A stretch of 64,000 bases of DNA, from the NCBI RefSeq assembly GCF_000248055.1, contig NZ_BAFC01000075.1:31980-95979 (forward strand). Reading direction: 5' to 3'. Positions 44,743-53,568 of this stretch are shown in pieces. The notes under the pieces are model-generated. The model did no database searches. It saw only the letters and a program-made list of their open reading frames with translations, and was not told the DNA's origin. The DNA comes from Gordonia sputi NBRC 100414. GTDB taxonomy: Bacteria > Actinomycetota > Actinomycetes > Mycobacteriales > Mycobacteriaceae. Both the position numbers and the translations under genes were made by a program. Every line of letters begins with the position of its first letter. Position 1 is the first letter of the stretch.

Positions 44743-45830
44743 CTCAGGCGCTCCGGGGCGAGATCGGCCACTGCCGCAGCCGTACGCTCGAGCATCACGC
44801 TGAACATCGCGTCACCTCTTTCTGTGGGTTGTGCAGCCGCGGCGCCGAAGACGATGATCAGCGGAGCCTGGATGAGGTTGTCGATGTAGTCGCGCCAGCA
44901 GTCGTCGAAGGTGTAGTCGAGGACGCTCGACGGCGTGCCGGGTGTCGACAGCGCAGCGCCCCATGCGCGCACCGCGTGGTGGTAGTCGGTGACGATGCTT
45001 TTCTCATGCATCCTGCGGTCGTCTGGGGTGAGACTCGTCGCGAGCAGAAACGCTATGTCACGCAGGGGATTCCCGGTGGTGATCGTCTGCCAGTCGAGTA
45101 TGGACAGCGAGCCGTCGTCGCGAAACATGACGTTGTCGGCCCGAAGGTCGCCGTGGATGAGGGCGAAGTGCTCGGCAGGTGTCCGTATCCACGGGCCTGC
45201 GTCTCGGACCAACCAGTCGACGACGGACGACTGCGCGTCGCTCAATGCGAGACGCGCACGAAACACCTCGGCCATCGGGTCGAGCAGTGACTCCAACACG
45301 TCGCAATCGCTCGGCGTCGGGAGAGGGAAATCGTCGAGGAGTGTGGTGTCGTCCCACCGTGGGCCGTGCAGTCCTGCGGCCGCAACCGCGACCGCACGCA
45401 CCTCTGCGGGACTGCACCCGGCGATCTGATCGCCTTGGCGGCCGTCGGCGATGTCTTCGAGGAGTAGGACGAACTCGCTCCCCGAATCGGAACTGACGGC
45501 AGCGAACATCGCGGGTGTCGGTACCCGGAAGGTCGAGGCGAGTTCCCGGTAGAAGCGGATCTCGTTTCGGAAAGCGCCTGAGCCGAACTCGCGCTGGGCG
45601 GCAGGGCCGGTTGCGAGCTTGGCGACCACCGTGTCGGGAAGGCGGCACGGCGCGGCGTGGCGCAGCGCAAGCCGATACGAACTCGCCATCTGGCCGGTTC
45701 CGACGGGCGTTGCGTCGACCTCGACGACGTGGGCGTCGTCGAAGCCGCTTGCGCAGAGGAGATCGGTGAGCCAGTCAGGTGTGACATCGCTGATGTCCGT
45801 GGGTATTTCGGCGCCTGGGTGAGTGGTCAC
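44739..45830 (-). CDS. Phosphotransferase-family (kinase-like) protein
   Basis: 363 residues from GTG 45830 (GTGA overlap with the LLM gene). Protein-kinase-like fold of the APH/EcKinase superfamily: glycine-loop region VGTGQMASSYRLAL, the ATP-binding Lys in DTVVAKLATGP, FVLLLEDIAD hinge, catalytic loop HFALIHGDLRADNVMF and metal Asp in LSILDWQTITTGNPLRDIAFLL. All key residues are present, so an active small-molecule kinase is expected. Placement in an operon behind a KstR-type box makes a steroid- or CoA-linked alcohol a candidate substrate; this is inference. Confidence 0.83.
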   Translation of the reverse strand: MTTHPGAEIPTDISDVTPDWLTDLLCASGFDDAHVVEVDATPVGTGQMASSYRLALRHAAPCRLPDTVVAKLATGPAAQREFGSGAFRNEIRFYRELASTFRVPTPAMFAAVSSDSGSEFVLLLEDIADGRQGDQIAGCSPAEVRAVAVAAAGLHGPRWDDTTLLDDFPLPTPSDCDVLESLLDPMAEVFRARLALSDAQSSVVDWLVRDAGPWIRTPAEHFALIHGDLRADNVMFRDDGSLSILDWQTITTGNPLRDIAFLLATSLTPDDRRMHEKSIVTDYHHAVRAWGAALSTPGTPSSVLDYTFDDCWRDYIDNLIQAPLIIVFGAAAAQPTERGDAMFSVMLERTAAAVADLAPERLR

Positions 45831-46966
45831 AGCTCGGCTCCTCGCGGTGTTTTAGGCTCGGCTCCTCGCGGTGTCATCAGACCTGGATTCGCGGGCAGAT
45901 TGCGTACGGTGGGGGAGCGCTTAGCGCGGTACGCGTCGACCACCGGCGCCAGCTCGGTCGGAGTAGCGCCGTGCAGGATGACAGAGTCGACGCCGAGATC
46001 GAATTGCCTCGCCACCGCGGTGGCGCGGTCAGACGCCGAACCGACGGCGCTGTCGGCGACCCAGTGTTGCGGAATCGCCTGTGTGAGTTCGTCGAGTTGT
46101 TCGGCCGTTGCGGTGGCGTCGATGGGGCCGGTGGCGTCGGAGAATGCAGACGTTGCGCGAACACGATCGAGATCGGCTGTGCTCCAGCGGTTCGCACGCA
46201 TGAGTGCATCCGGGTAGCCCTGCAGGTAGGTGGCGAGACGGCCGTAGAGTCTGCGCAGACGGTCCTCGTACGCAAGCTCGTCGCCGACTGTTGCCAGCAC
46301 CGACCAGATCCGAATCATGTCCGGATCACGGCCTGCGCGGACGGCTGAATCGCGAACGGTAGCCACTGCTTTCGACGTCGCCGCGTCGTCGAGAAAGGTG
46401 TGGAGGACGACGCCGTCGGCGATTCGTCCCGCCAGTTCCAGAGTTCTTTCACTCATGGTCACCAGCAGAATGGGCACGGGTGCAACGGCCACACCGAGAT
46501 TCAGCAGTGGATACGAGCCCGCGGGGCCGTCGTGGCCGCCGATCATCTCACCGCGCCACAGTCGACGCAGCACGTCGCTGATGTCGGCCAACTGTGCACT
46601 GGTCACATCGTCGATGCCGAGGATCTGCCACTGTGCGGAGATGCCCCTGCCCAAGCCGAGCGCGAACCGGTCGTTCGTCAGCTCGGCGAGGGTTGCCGCC
46701 ACCGTGGCGGTGACGATGGGATGCCTGGTGTTGTGATTTGTTGCGGCAGTGGCGATTCCCATGCGACTCGTTGCGGCACCGAGGGCTCCGCTGAGCACGG
46801 CTGCGTCTTTGATGTTGAACCGTTCGGACACGAACGCGGTGCCGAGTCCGATGCGCTCCGCCAACCTCGCCTCGTCGACGAGGTTGGCAGGGCTGACCGG
46901 ATGCCGCGAGAGTGCGTAGTAGCCGAGCTCGGGGAGCATCGATTTTCCCGCGTGCATCGGTGTCAC
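45827..46966 (-). CDS. F420-dependent LLM-class oxidoreductase (TIGR03857-like)
   Basis: 379 residues from GTG 46966; ATG 46957 and ATG 46936 are alternatives, the last starting MLPELGYYALSRHP. LLM signatures: LGTAFVSERFNIKDAAVLSGALGAATSRMGIATAATNHNTRHP, the loop LTNDRFALGLGRGISAQW and VPILLVTMSERTLELAGRIADGVVLHT. Uses F420 by family precedent. The tail carries a duplicated TPRGAE encoded by a 24-bp tandem duplication. It is 10 bp downstream of fadD17-like and overlaps the kinase gene. Confidence 0.85.
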   Translation of the reverse strand: MTPMHAGKSMLPELGYYALSRHPVSPANLVDEARLAERIGLGTAFVSERFNIKDAAVLSGALGAATSRMGIATAATNHNTRHPIVTATVAATLAELTNDRFALGLGRGISAQWQILGIDDVTSAQLADISDVLRRLWRGEMIGGHDGPAGSYPLLNLGVAVAPVPILLVTMSERTLELAGRIADGVVLHTFLDDAATSKAVATVRDSAVRAGRDPDMIRIWSVLATVGDELAYEDRLRRLYGRLATYLQGYPDALMRANRWSTADLDRVRATSAFSDATGPIDATATAEQLDELTQAIPQHWVADSAVGSASDRATAVARQFDLGVDSVILHGATPTELAPVVDAYRAKRSPTVRNLPANPGLMTPRGAEPKTPRGAEL

Positions 46967-46976
46967 CGTCGAGATG

Positions 46977-48566
46977 TCACACGCTCGCGGGCGACGCCGC
47001 GCGGTATTCGGTGCCGCGTGGTTCGCGTACCCACAGGGTGTCGTCGCCTGCGCTCACGCCCTCGTGTTTGAGCTGACGTTTGACGATCTTGTTTGTCGCC
47101 GTCGTCGGCAGGTCGTCGGCGATGCGGACGTACCGTGGCCATGCTTTCGGCGACAGATCTGGCTGCGCCGCAAGGAATTGCGCGAACTCGCCTGGGGTCA
47201 AGGAACTGTCGTCGGTGAGGATGACGGCCGCCATCACCGCGTCGCCCACCTGATCGTCGGGAACCGCGTAGACGGCGACCTGACTGATGTCGGGGAGGCG
47301 CGACAGGATTCGCTCGATGGGCCCTGCCGTCATGTTCTCGCCGTCGACGCGCATCCAGTCGCCGGTTCGGCCCGCGAGGTAGAGCCATCCGTCGACGTCC
47401 TTGTAGGCGAGGTCGCCCGACCAGTACATGCCGTCGCGCAGCCTTTCCGACGTGGTCGCGGGGTCGTTGTAGTAGCCGGTGAACATGCCCGCGCCGGAGG
47501 TGTTGACGATCTCGCCGATCGCGTCGTCGGCGTTGACGAGTGCACCGGTGTCGTCGAATTGCGCTGGTGGACAATCGGTCCCGGTTGCGGGGTTGTAGAC
47601 GGCGACGCCTGGGAATCCCTTCCCGACGGAGCCGCGTGGAGTTCCTGGTTCGCGGGTGATGATGATCGCCAACTCGGTGGAGCCGAAGCCATCCCAGACC
47701 TGGCAGTCGAAACGTCGTGCGAAGTCGTCGATGTCGCGGTCGGTGGCTTCGTTGCCGAACGCGGCGCGCAATGTGTTGTCTGCGTCGTCGGGTTGCTCGG
47801 GAGTCGCGAGGATGTAGGCGAGAGGTTTGCCGACGTAGTTCATGTAGGTGACGCCGTAGCGCCGAACGTCGTCGAGGAATCGTGACGCAGAGAATCTGGC
47901 GGGCACCATCGCCGCGCCGGAAACGGCAGCGACGCAATAGCCTCCGAGGAGCGCCGCGGAGTGGAAGAGCGGCATCGAGAGATAGCAGATGTCGTCGGAG
48001 GTGATGCCGAAGCGCTCGGCCAGGGGCGGCCCGGCGAACGGAACGAGCATGTGCGCCAACTGAACCGGCTTCGGGTTGCCGCTCGTGCCCGAGGTGAAGA
48101 TCAGCATGAAGGGGTCGGTCGCGGTCGGTACCGAGTGCGGGGTCAGCTCTCCCGCGTCGGCGAGAAGTCGGGGCCACTCGGCGGATGATGTGTTGATGAC
48201 CTCGACTCCGGGGAGCTCGAGGCCGTCGAGGAGTGGAAGGTGCTCGGCGTCGGTGAGCAGGATCTGGCAGTCGCCGCGCACGATGTCGTTGGCGAGAGCC
48301 TCGCCGCGTCGAGTGTTGTTGATCCCGACCGTCACGTACCCGCCGAGCGCGCCTGCGGCGAGCGCGATGAGCATCGCGGGACTGTTGTCGAGCAGGACGC
48401 CGATGTGCATCGGGCGCTCGGTGTCGGCGCGGCCGAGGACGGTGGCCGCGGTGCGCCGCGCGTCGTCGAGGTATTCGCGCCATGTCCAGCGACTGTCGTC
48501 GTACAGGATCGCGAGGGAGTCGTCGTTGTCACGGTCGATCAGGAGTTCAGTCACGGTCTGCGCCAT
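46977..48566 (-). CDS. fadD17: Acyl-CoA synthetase, FadD17-like
   Basis: 529 residues. ANL-family motifs: A3 MLIFTSGTSGNPKPV, A5 DGFGSTELAI, A7 YWSGDLAYKD, A8 RTGDWMRVDGENM, and A10 Lys in ATNKIVKRQL. The segment VGKPLAYILATPEQPDDADN and the tail DTLWVREPRG resemble M. tuberculosis FadD17, which activates a C5 steroid side chain in cholesterol breakdown; the symbol rests on that resemblance. A KstR-type box 11 bp upstream agrees. It forms an acyl-adenylate, then an acyl-CoA. First gene of a four-gene leftward operon. Confidence 0.85.
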   Translation of the reverse strand: MAQTVTELLIDRDNDDSLAILYDDSRWTWREYLDDARRTAATVLGRADTERPMHIGVLLDNSPAMLIALAAGALGGYVTVGINNTRRGEALANDIVRGDCQILLTDAEHLPLLDGLELPGVEVINTSSAEWPRLLADAGELTPHSVPTATDPFMLIFTSGTSGNPKPVQLAHMLVPFAGPPLAERFGITSDDICYLSMPLFHSAALLGGYCVAAVSGAAMVPARFSASRFLDDVRRYGVTYMNYVGKPLAYILATPEQPDDADNTLRAAFGNEATDRDIDDFARRFDCQVWDGFGSTELAIIITREPGTPRGSVGKGFPGVAVYNPATGTDCPPAQFDDTGALVNADDAIGEIVNTSGAGMFTGYYNDPATTSERLRDGMYWSGDLAYKDVDGWLYLAGRTGDWMRVDGENMTAGPIERILSRLPDISQVAVYAVPDDQVGDAVMAAVILTDDSSLTPGEFAQFLAAQPDLSPKAWPRYVRIADDLPTTATNKIVKRQLKHEGVSAGDDTLWVREPRGTEYRAASPASV

Positions 48567-48576
48567 GCGCCAAATC

Positions 48577-48590
48577 TAGAACCCGTTCTA
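48577..48590. promoter_or_regulatory. KstR-type operator before fadD17-like operon
   Basis: TAGAACCCGTTCTA matches TNNAACNNGTTNNA exactly. It lies 10 bp before the fadD17-like ATG, a position where repressor binding would block transcription or initiation directly. Confidence 0.72.
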
Positions 48591-48654
48591 CGACGAGGTG
48601 TACAGATTCGAGAAATTGTCTACTAGTGCGTGGCGACGCCGCTCGACGTGGCGT

Positions 48655-49140
48655 TCAGTGAGAGATGGTGCCGCTTCCGGGACTCAGGGTGAACGTCGCG
48701 CCACCGCGTCCGACGACGCTCGTGGTGAACGAGATCGGTCCCGGCCCGGTCTGCAGTGCGGGGCTGAGCGCGGGCTTGCCCTCCTTGCATGCCGGGAACG
48801 TGGTGGTCCCGGACTTCTTGGTGGCGGTGTTGTGCCACTCGAACCCGACGACCGCCGAGCGCAGCGCCGCGGCGCAGGCGTTGCCCGGCATCGGCTCGAG
48901 CCACACGCGCAGTGTGTTCGGGTCGGGCGACGCCGCCGCGATCGGAGCGACGAACGCAGCAAAGGGGATATCGCCGCTGGTCGCGATGCCCGCATTCGGA
49001 GTCTGCGAGATCGACGACGCAGGGATCTGCGGGTCGGCGGCCGGCGCGGCGTGCGCGGACCCGGCCGTCGCCAGGAGCGTCGACGTGGCCGTCAGTCCGG
49101 TAGCAGCCGCGAGCGCAGCGCGCTGAAGTGTTCGTCCCAT
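48655..49140 (-). CDS. Small secreted protein of unknown function
   Basis: 161 residues from ATG 49140 (GTG 49149 is an alternative). A signal peptide (GRTLQRAALAAATGLTATSTLLATAGSAHA) ends at a clear AHA|AP cleavage site. The mature ~130 residues hold two cysteines (GNACAAAL, FPACKEG) likely to form one disulfide, and beta-rich segments (VGFEWHNTATKKSGTTTF, GPISFTTSVVGRGGATF). It resembles small immunoglobulin-like secreted proteins of Gordonia/mycobacteria, but no family was recognised. Confidence 0.72.
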   Translation of the reverse strand: MGRTLQRAALAAATGLTATSTLLATAGSAHAAPAADPQIPASSISQTPNAGIATSGDIPFAAFVAPIAAASPDPNTLRVWLEPMPGNACAAALRSAVVGFEWHNTATKKSGTTTFPACKEGKPALSPALQTGPGPISFTTSVVGRGGATFTLSPGSGTISH

Positions 49141-49212
49141 TGGTATCACCAGCCCCTTCTGTCACAGTTGGGGTTCACGGTACCAGCGTGGGCGTGGGCG
49201 CGCTCGGTCGCT

Positions 49213-49235
49213 GGGGTGGGGGTGGGGGGCGGGGG
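49213..49235 (+). other. G-quadruplex candidate
   Basis: Four G-runs of 4, 5, 6 and 5 bases separated by single T, T and C. Single-nucleotide loops predict a very stable parallel G4 on the + strand. It lies 73 bp upstream of the secreted-protein gene and just before the 163-bp array. Confidence 0.75.
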
Positions 49236-49273
49236 TGTCTGGCCGCTTCCGGCTGCGCCCGGGGCGCGGGAAG

Positions 49274-49870
49274 TAGGGGAAAGAACCTTTACGCGGGTTG
49301 TGTGCGTTTTCTCGAGATGTTGCGCGGGGAAGGTCGGGGAGTGGGGAAGGGTTCGACGGTGCGCGGGGAGCGTCGGGAGGGTGCTGCTGGCGCTGGCGGT
49401 GTGGGCCGCGCGGTGCGGCCCGCACGGGGTGCAAGAACTAGGGGAAGGAACCTTTCCGTGGGTTGTGTGCGTTTTCTCGAGAACTTGCGCGGGGAAGCGT
49501 CGGAGAGTGGGGGAAGGGTTCGACGGCGCGCGGGGAGCGTCGAAGAGGCTGTTGCTGGCACCGTCGGGCCGGTCGGTGTCGGCCGTGCGGGGTGCAGCAA
49601 CTAGGGGAAAGAATTCTTCCGCGGGTTGTGTGCGTTTTCTCGAGAACTTGCGCGGGGAAGCGTCGGAGAGTGGGGGAAGAGTTCGACGACGCGCGGTGAG
49701 CGTCGAAGAGGCCGTTGCTGGCGCCGGCGCGCCGGTCGGAGTCGCCCGCGCGGGGTGCAGAAACTAGGGGAAGGAAACCCTTCCGCGGGTTTCGTACCTT
49801 TTCTCGGGAAGTTGCGCGGGGAAACGTCGACAAGTCGGGGAAAGAATCCTTCCCCTACTTTCGGCCGCGT
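49274..49870. repeat. 163-bp non-coding tandem repeat array
   Basis: The anchor TAGGGGAA(A/G)GAA occurs at 49274, 49439, 49602 and 49765 (steps 165, 163, 163), with a half-unit near 49835. Each full unit holds a GGAA...TTCC palindrome, the palindrome TTCTCGAGAA (49309 imperfect, 49474, 49637, 49801 imperfect), a GCGCGGGGAAG box and a G-rich end. Because 163 is not a multiple of three, no frame stays in phase from copy to copy, so the array is not coding. It occupies most of the 0.9-kb gap before the carboxylic acid reductase gene. Confidence 0.85.
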
Positions 49871-50006
49871 GGGGTGGGGCTGTCGGCGAGGTGCGACGCG
49901 GCATACGCGCACACGGCGCGCGGAAGTGTCGGGTTCGTCGTATCTGCGGGTGAGATGGCTCACCGATCGTGGCGCAGCGGCGATTCAGGGGAGAACAGTG
50001 GAGATG

Positions 50007-50027
50007 TATTAGTTCGCATCCCTAATA
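50007..50027. promoter_or_regulatory. Inverted repeat in car promoter
   Basis: TATTAG-N9-CTAATA sits 26 bp before the car start in the most A/T-rich stretch of the region. The symmetry and spacing suit a TetR or MarR operator overlapping a -10 element. The ribosome-binding site CGGAGG (50041-50046) follows. Confidence 0.5.
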
Positions 50028-50052
50028 ATTGTCTATTGTTCGGAGGTTGTTG

Positions 50053-53000
50053 ATGTCCACCCATCTTTCCGCCGATCCTGCTGCCGCGGTGTCCGCACGG
50101 CACCCCGACTCCGACGTTGCTGCCCGCCTGCGGGAGGAAACGTCGGTGGAGGGTGCACTTCGAGTTCTCTTCGAGGGGTACGCCGACCGTCCTGCGCTCG
50201 GGTTCCGTGACGCCGAGCACGAATCACGTTGGTCCACATCGAGTTTCCGTGAAGTCGGTAATCGGGTCGCGGCCTTCGCATCGCTCCTGCGCGACGCGGC
50301 GGGCGTCCGGCCCGGCGATCGGATCGCCACGCTGGGGTTCACCAGCGCCGACTACACGGCCGTGAGCCTCGCAATTCTCGGTCCCCTTCACGCGGTTGAG
50401 GTGCCGCTGCAGTCAGGGGCTGCGGATTCCGTGTTCGCTGATATCCTCGACGAGACCGAGGCCAAAGTCCTTGCGGTGTCGACGAACTCGTTGTCCAGGG
50501 TCACCACACTCATCGAGAACGGGACGCGCGCCGACCTTGCGCACCTCGTCGTCTTCGACGTCTCCGAAGCCGCACTCGACGCCGTCGAACGTGCGCGCGC
50601 TCTGTTGGAACCGCTCGGAATCACGGTCCACCACGCGCACTTCGACGCCGAGTCGTCGATCACCGACGACGCCGAAGAGGCACTGCAAGTCAGCGGCGAC
50701 GCGCAACCCGACGACCTCGCGCTGCTGATCTACACCTCCGGCAGTACCGGCGCGCCGAAGGGGGCCATGTACACTCAGGACGCAGTGCTTCGGTTGATCA
50801 GACAGGGATTCGGACTCGAAACAGACTGTGCCACAGGGGAAGACGACGCGAGCGAAGACCACGCCTGGGTCACCCTGAACTTCTTGCCGATGAGTCACGT
50901 GATGGGCAGAGCGACGCTCATGCGAACGCTCGGCAACGGTGGAACCGCCTACTTCACCGCGCGGCCGGACCTGTCGGAACTCCTCGACGACCTCGCGGCC
51001 GTCGCGCCGACCGAACTGCACTTCGTGCCGCGTATCTGGGAGATGCTGCACCAGCAGTATCTGTCCGAAATCGAAGGCGTCGAGAGTGATTCGCACGCCG
51101 ACGCCCTCGCCGCGATGCGGCGCCGCTACTTCGAGCGCGCACAACTCGCCGTGACCGGGTCGGCGCCGATCTCGCCCGAGGTCGTCGACTTCGTCGAGAG
51201 CATGCTCGACGCCCCACTCGTGGAGGGCTACGGATCGACGGAGGCGGGCGGGGTCATCCGCGACGGGGCGGTGATCCGACCGCCGGTCGTCGACTACAAG
51301 CTCGTCGACGTCCCCGAACTCGGTTATCGCACAACAGATACCCCGCACCCGCGCGGCGAGCTGCTCGTCAAGACCACCGACATCTTTGCCGGCTACTATC
51401 GGCGACCGGAGCTCACCGCGGAGATGTTCGACGACGACGGCTTCTATCGAACTGGCGACGTCATGGCAGAAACCGGACCCGATCAGCTCGTCTACCTCGA
51501 CCGTCGGAACAACGTGTTGAAGTTGTCGCAGGGTGAGTTCGTGACGGTTGCGCGCGTCGAGAGCGCGTTGACCTCACCGCCGATCCGTCAGATCTACGTG
51601 TACGGCAACAGTGCACGCCCGTACCTGCTGGCCGTCGTCGTGCCAACCGATGACGCCGTCGACGGTGCTTCCGACGACGGGGAACTACACGCGACGCTGC
51701 TGCGAGCCGTCCGCGACATCGGCGAGCGCAACGGCCTTGCGCCGGTGGAGATCCCGCGCGACATCATCGTCGAACGCACCGCGTTCTCTGAGGCCAACGG
51801 CTTGTTGACCGGGATTCGCAAGCTCGCACGACCTCGCCTCAAGGAGGCGTACGGTCCCGCGCTCGAAGACCTGTACCTACACCTCGCGAATGCCCGCGCC
51901 GATCGACTTCGCGATGCTCGGGTATCCGCAGCGAGTCGGCCGACGCTCGACGTACTGATCGACATCGTCTCGGCCACACTCGATCTCGCCGGGAACGAGG
52001 TGACTGCGCACTCGAGGTTCACTGATCTCGGCGGTGACTCGCTGACGGCCGTCACCCTCGGGAACACGCTTCGCGATGTCTTCGACGCACAGGTCTCGGT
52101 GGGTGTGCTGACGAGTCCGTCCTCGGACCTCGCGGCCATCGCTGACTACATCGACGGACGGGAGGGCGAAGCACGCCCCACGGCAGACACCGTGCACGCC
52201 GACCAGCAGCACCTGCGTGCCGACGAACTCACCGTCGACGCCTTTCTCGACGAGGCAACACTGGCTGGAGCGTCGACCGTGCCGCCTGCCGCCGAGACGG
52301 TGCGTGAGGTATTGCTCACCGGGGCAACAGGATTCCTCGGTCGATACCTCACCGTCGAGTGGCTACGGCGCGTTGCCTGCGTCGATGGCCACGTCACCTG
52401 TCTGGTCCGAGCGTCCGATGACGACACCGCCCGGCGACGCCTCGACGCGGTCTTCGATGTCGGCGACGGTCCGCTGCGGTCCGACTACTTGCGGCTGGCG
52501 CCAGATCACCTGACGGTGCTCGCGGGTGACAAGGACTCGCCGAGTCTCGGACTCGACGACGCGGTGTGGAACCGGCTCGCTGCCGACGTCGACCTCATCG
52601 TCGACCCCGCGGCACTGGTCAATCATCTGTTGCCCTATCGGGAGTTGTTCGGCCCGAACGTTTCTGGGACAGCAGAACTCATCCGCCTCGCGCTGACGAC
52701 GACCCGTAAGCCCTACGTCTACATCTCGACCGTCGGAGTAGCTGACCAGGTGGGCTCCGCGGAACTGGTGGAGGACAAAGACATTCGTGAGCTCAACGCG
52801 ACGCGCGAGGTACACGAGGGCTACGCGAACGGCTACGGCAACAGCAAGTGGGCGGGGGAGGTGCTGTTGGCAGACGCCCACGACCGTTTCGGGCTGCCCG
52901 TCAGCGTGTTCCGCTGCGACATGATCGTGGCCGACGACAGCGACCTCGGTCAGCTGAACCTGCCGGACATGTTCACGCGCCTGCTGATGAGCGTCCTGGC

Positions 53001-53499
53001 GACGGGCCTCGCACCACAGTCGTTCTACCGACTCGACGCCGACGGTGGTCGGGGAACAGCGCACTACGACGCGCTTCCTGTCGACTTCCTGGCCGCGGCC
53101 ATCTCGACTCTCGCGGTCAGCGACGGTCACGTCACGTACAACGCGGTCAATCCGCACTCCGACGGCATCGACCTCGACACGTTCGTCGGCTGGCTCATCG
53201 AGTCCGGCGAAGAGATCGCACTCGTCGACGAGTACGACCACTGGTACCGGCTCTTCTCCGACGCCCTGGTCGATCTGCCGGAGAAGCAACGTCGACACTC
53301 ATTGATCCCGCTGCTGCACAATTACGTGCGCCCGGTCGAACCTGTCGACGCCGGTGTGGTGAACGCGCCGCTCTTCGCCGAGGCGGTTCGTTCGGGACAG
53401 GTGACCACAGCGACGGCCGAGTACGCCGACATCCCGCACATCACCTCGCAGGTGATCGCCAACTACGCGCGTAGGCTGCGAACCCTCGGGGTCGTCTGA
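50053..53499 (+). CDS. car: Carboxylic acid reductase (A-T-R)
   Basis: 1,148 residues from ATG 50053 with CGGAGG 6 bases upstream. The adenylation domain has YTSGSTGAPKGAMYT at ~227, VEGYGSTEAGG and YRTGDVMAE; the carrier domain has DLGGDSLTAV with the phosphopantetheine Ser663; the reductase domain begins near 756 with TGATGFLGRYL and has the NADPH-enzyme Tyr928/Lys932 pair in YGNSKW. This is the ATP- and NADPH-dependent reduction of aromatic or aliphatic acids to aldehydes. It needs phosphopantetheinylation; no transferase gene is in this window. Flanked by an operator-like repeat and a terminator. Confidence 0.95.
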   Translation: MSTHLSADPAAAVSARHPDSDVAARLREETSVEGALRVLFEGYADRPALGFRDAEHESRWSTSSFREVGNRVAAFASLLRDAAGVRPGDRIATLGFTSADYTAVSLAILGPLHAVEVPLQSGAADSVFADILDETEAKVLAVSTNSLSRVTTLIENGTRADLAHLVVFDVSEAALDAVERARALLEPLGITVHHAHFDAESSITDDAEEALQVSGDAQPDDLALLIYTSGSTGAPKGAMYTQDAVLRLIRQGFGLETDCATGEDDASEDHAWVTLNFLPMSHVMGRATLMRTLGNGGTAYFTARPDLSELLDDLAAVAPTELHFVPRIWEMLHQQYLSEIEGVESDSHADALAAMRRRYFERAQLAVTGSAPISPEVVDFVESMLDAPLVEGYGSTEAGGVIRDGAVIRPPVVDYKLVDVPELGYRTTDTPHPRGELLVKTTDIFAGYYRRPELTAEMFDDDGFYRTGDVMAETGPDQLVYLDRRNNVLKLSQGEFVTVARVESALTSPPIRQIYVYGNSARPYLLAVVVPTDDAVDGASDDGELHATLLRAVRDIGERNGLAPVEIPRDIIVERTAFSEANGLLTGIRKLARPRLKEAYGPALEDLYLHLANARADRLRDARVSAASRPTLDVLIDIVSATLDLAGNEVTAHSRFTDLGGDSLTAVTLGNTLRDVFDAQVSVGVLTSPSSDLAAIADYIDGREGEARPTADTVHADQQHLRADELTVDAFLDEATLAGASTVPPAAETVREVLLTGATGFLGRYLTVEWLRRVACVDGHVTCLVRASDDDTARRRLDAVFDVGDGPLRSDYLRLAPDHLTVLAGDKDSPSLGLDDAVWNRLAADVDLIVDPAALVNHLLPYRELFGPNVSGTAELIRLALTTTRKPYVYISTVGVADQVGSAELVEDKDIRELNATREVHEGYANGYGNSKWAGEVLLADAHDRFGLPVSVFRCDMIVADDSDLGQLNLPDMFTRLLMSVLATGLAPQSFYRLDADGGRGTAHYDALPVDFLAAAISTLAVSDGHVTYNAVNPHSDGIDLDTFVGWLIESGEEIALVDEYDHWYRLFSDALVDLPEKQRRHSLIPLLHNYVRPVEPVDAGVVNAPLFAEAVRSGQVTTATAEYADIPHITSQVIANYARRLRTLGVV

Positions 53500-53520
53500 G
53501 TGTGATCGGACTCCCTGCGC

Positions 53521-53545
53521 CCCGGGGTCGGACTCCGGCCCCGGG
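53521..53545 (+). terminator. Terminator hairpin after car
   Basis: CCCGGGGTCGG and CCGGCCCCGGG form an 11-bp stem (one wobble) with a 3-nt loop, 21 bp after the car stop. Very GC-rich; no U-tract. Confidence 0.65.
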
Positions 53546-53568
53546 ACGTGGGGTGATGAAGTGAACCC

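Noticed and set aside
48598..49767. Long open frames with recurring peptides such as GCVRFLENLRGEASESGG, on both strands
   Set aside because: They arise from the 163-bp tandem array; the unit length is not divisible by three, so the same peptide falls in different frames in successive copies, and no ribosome-binding sites precede them.
49274..49870. CRISPR or plasmid iteron array
   Set aside because: Units are too long, contiguous and without unique spacers; no replication initiator gene is adjacent.
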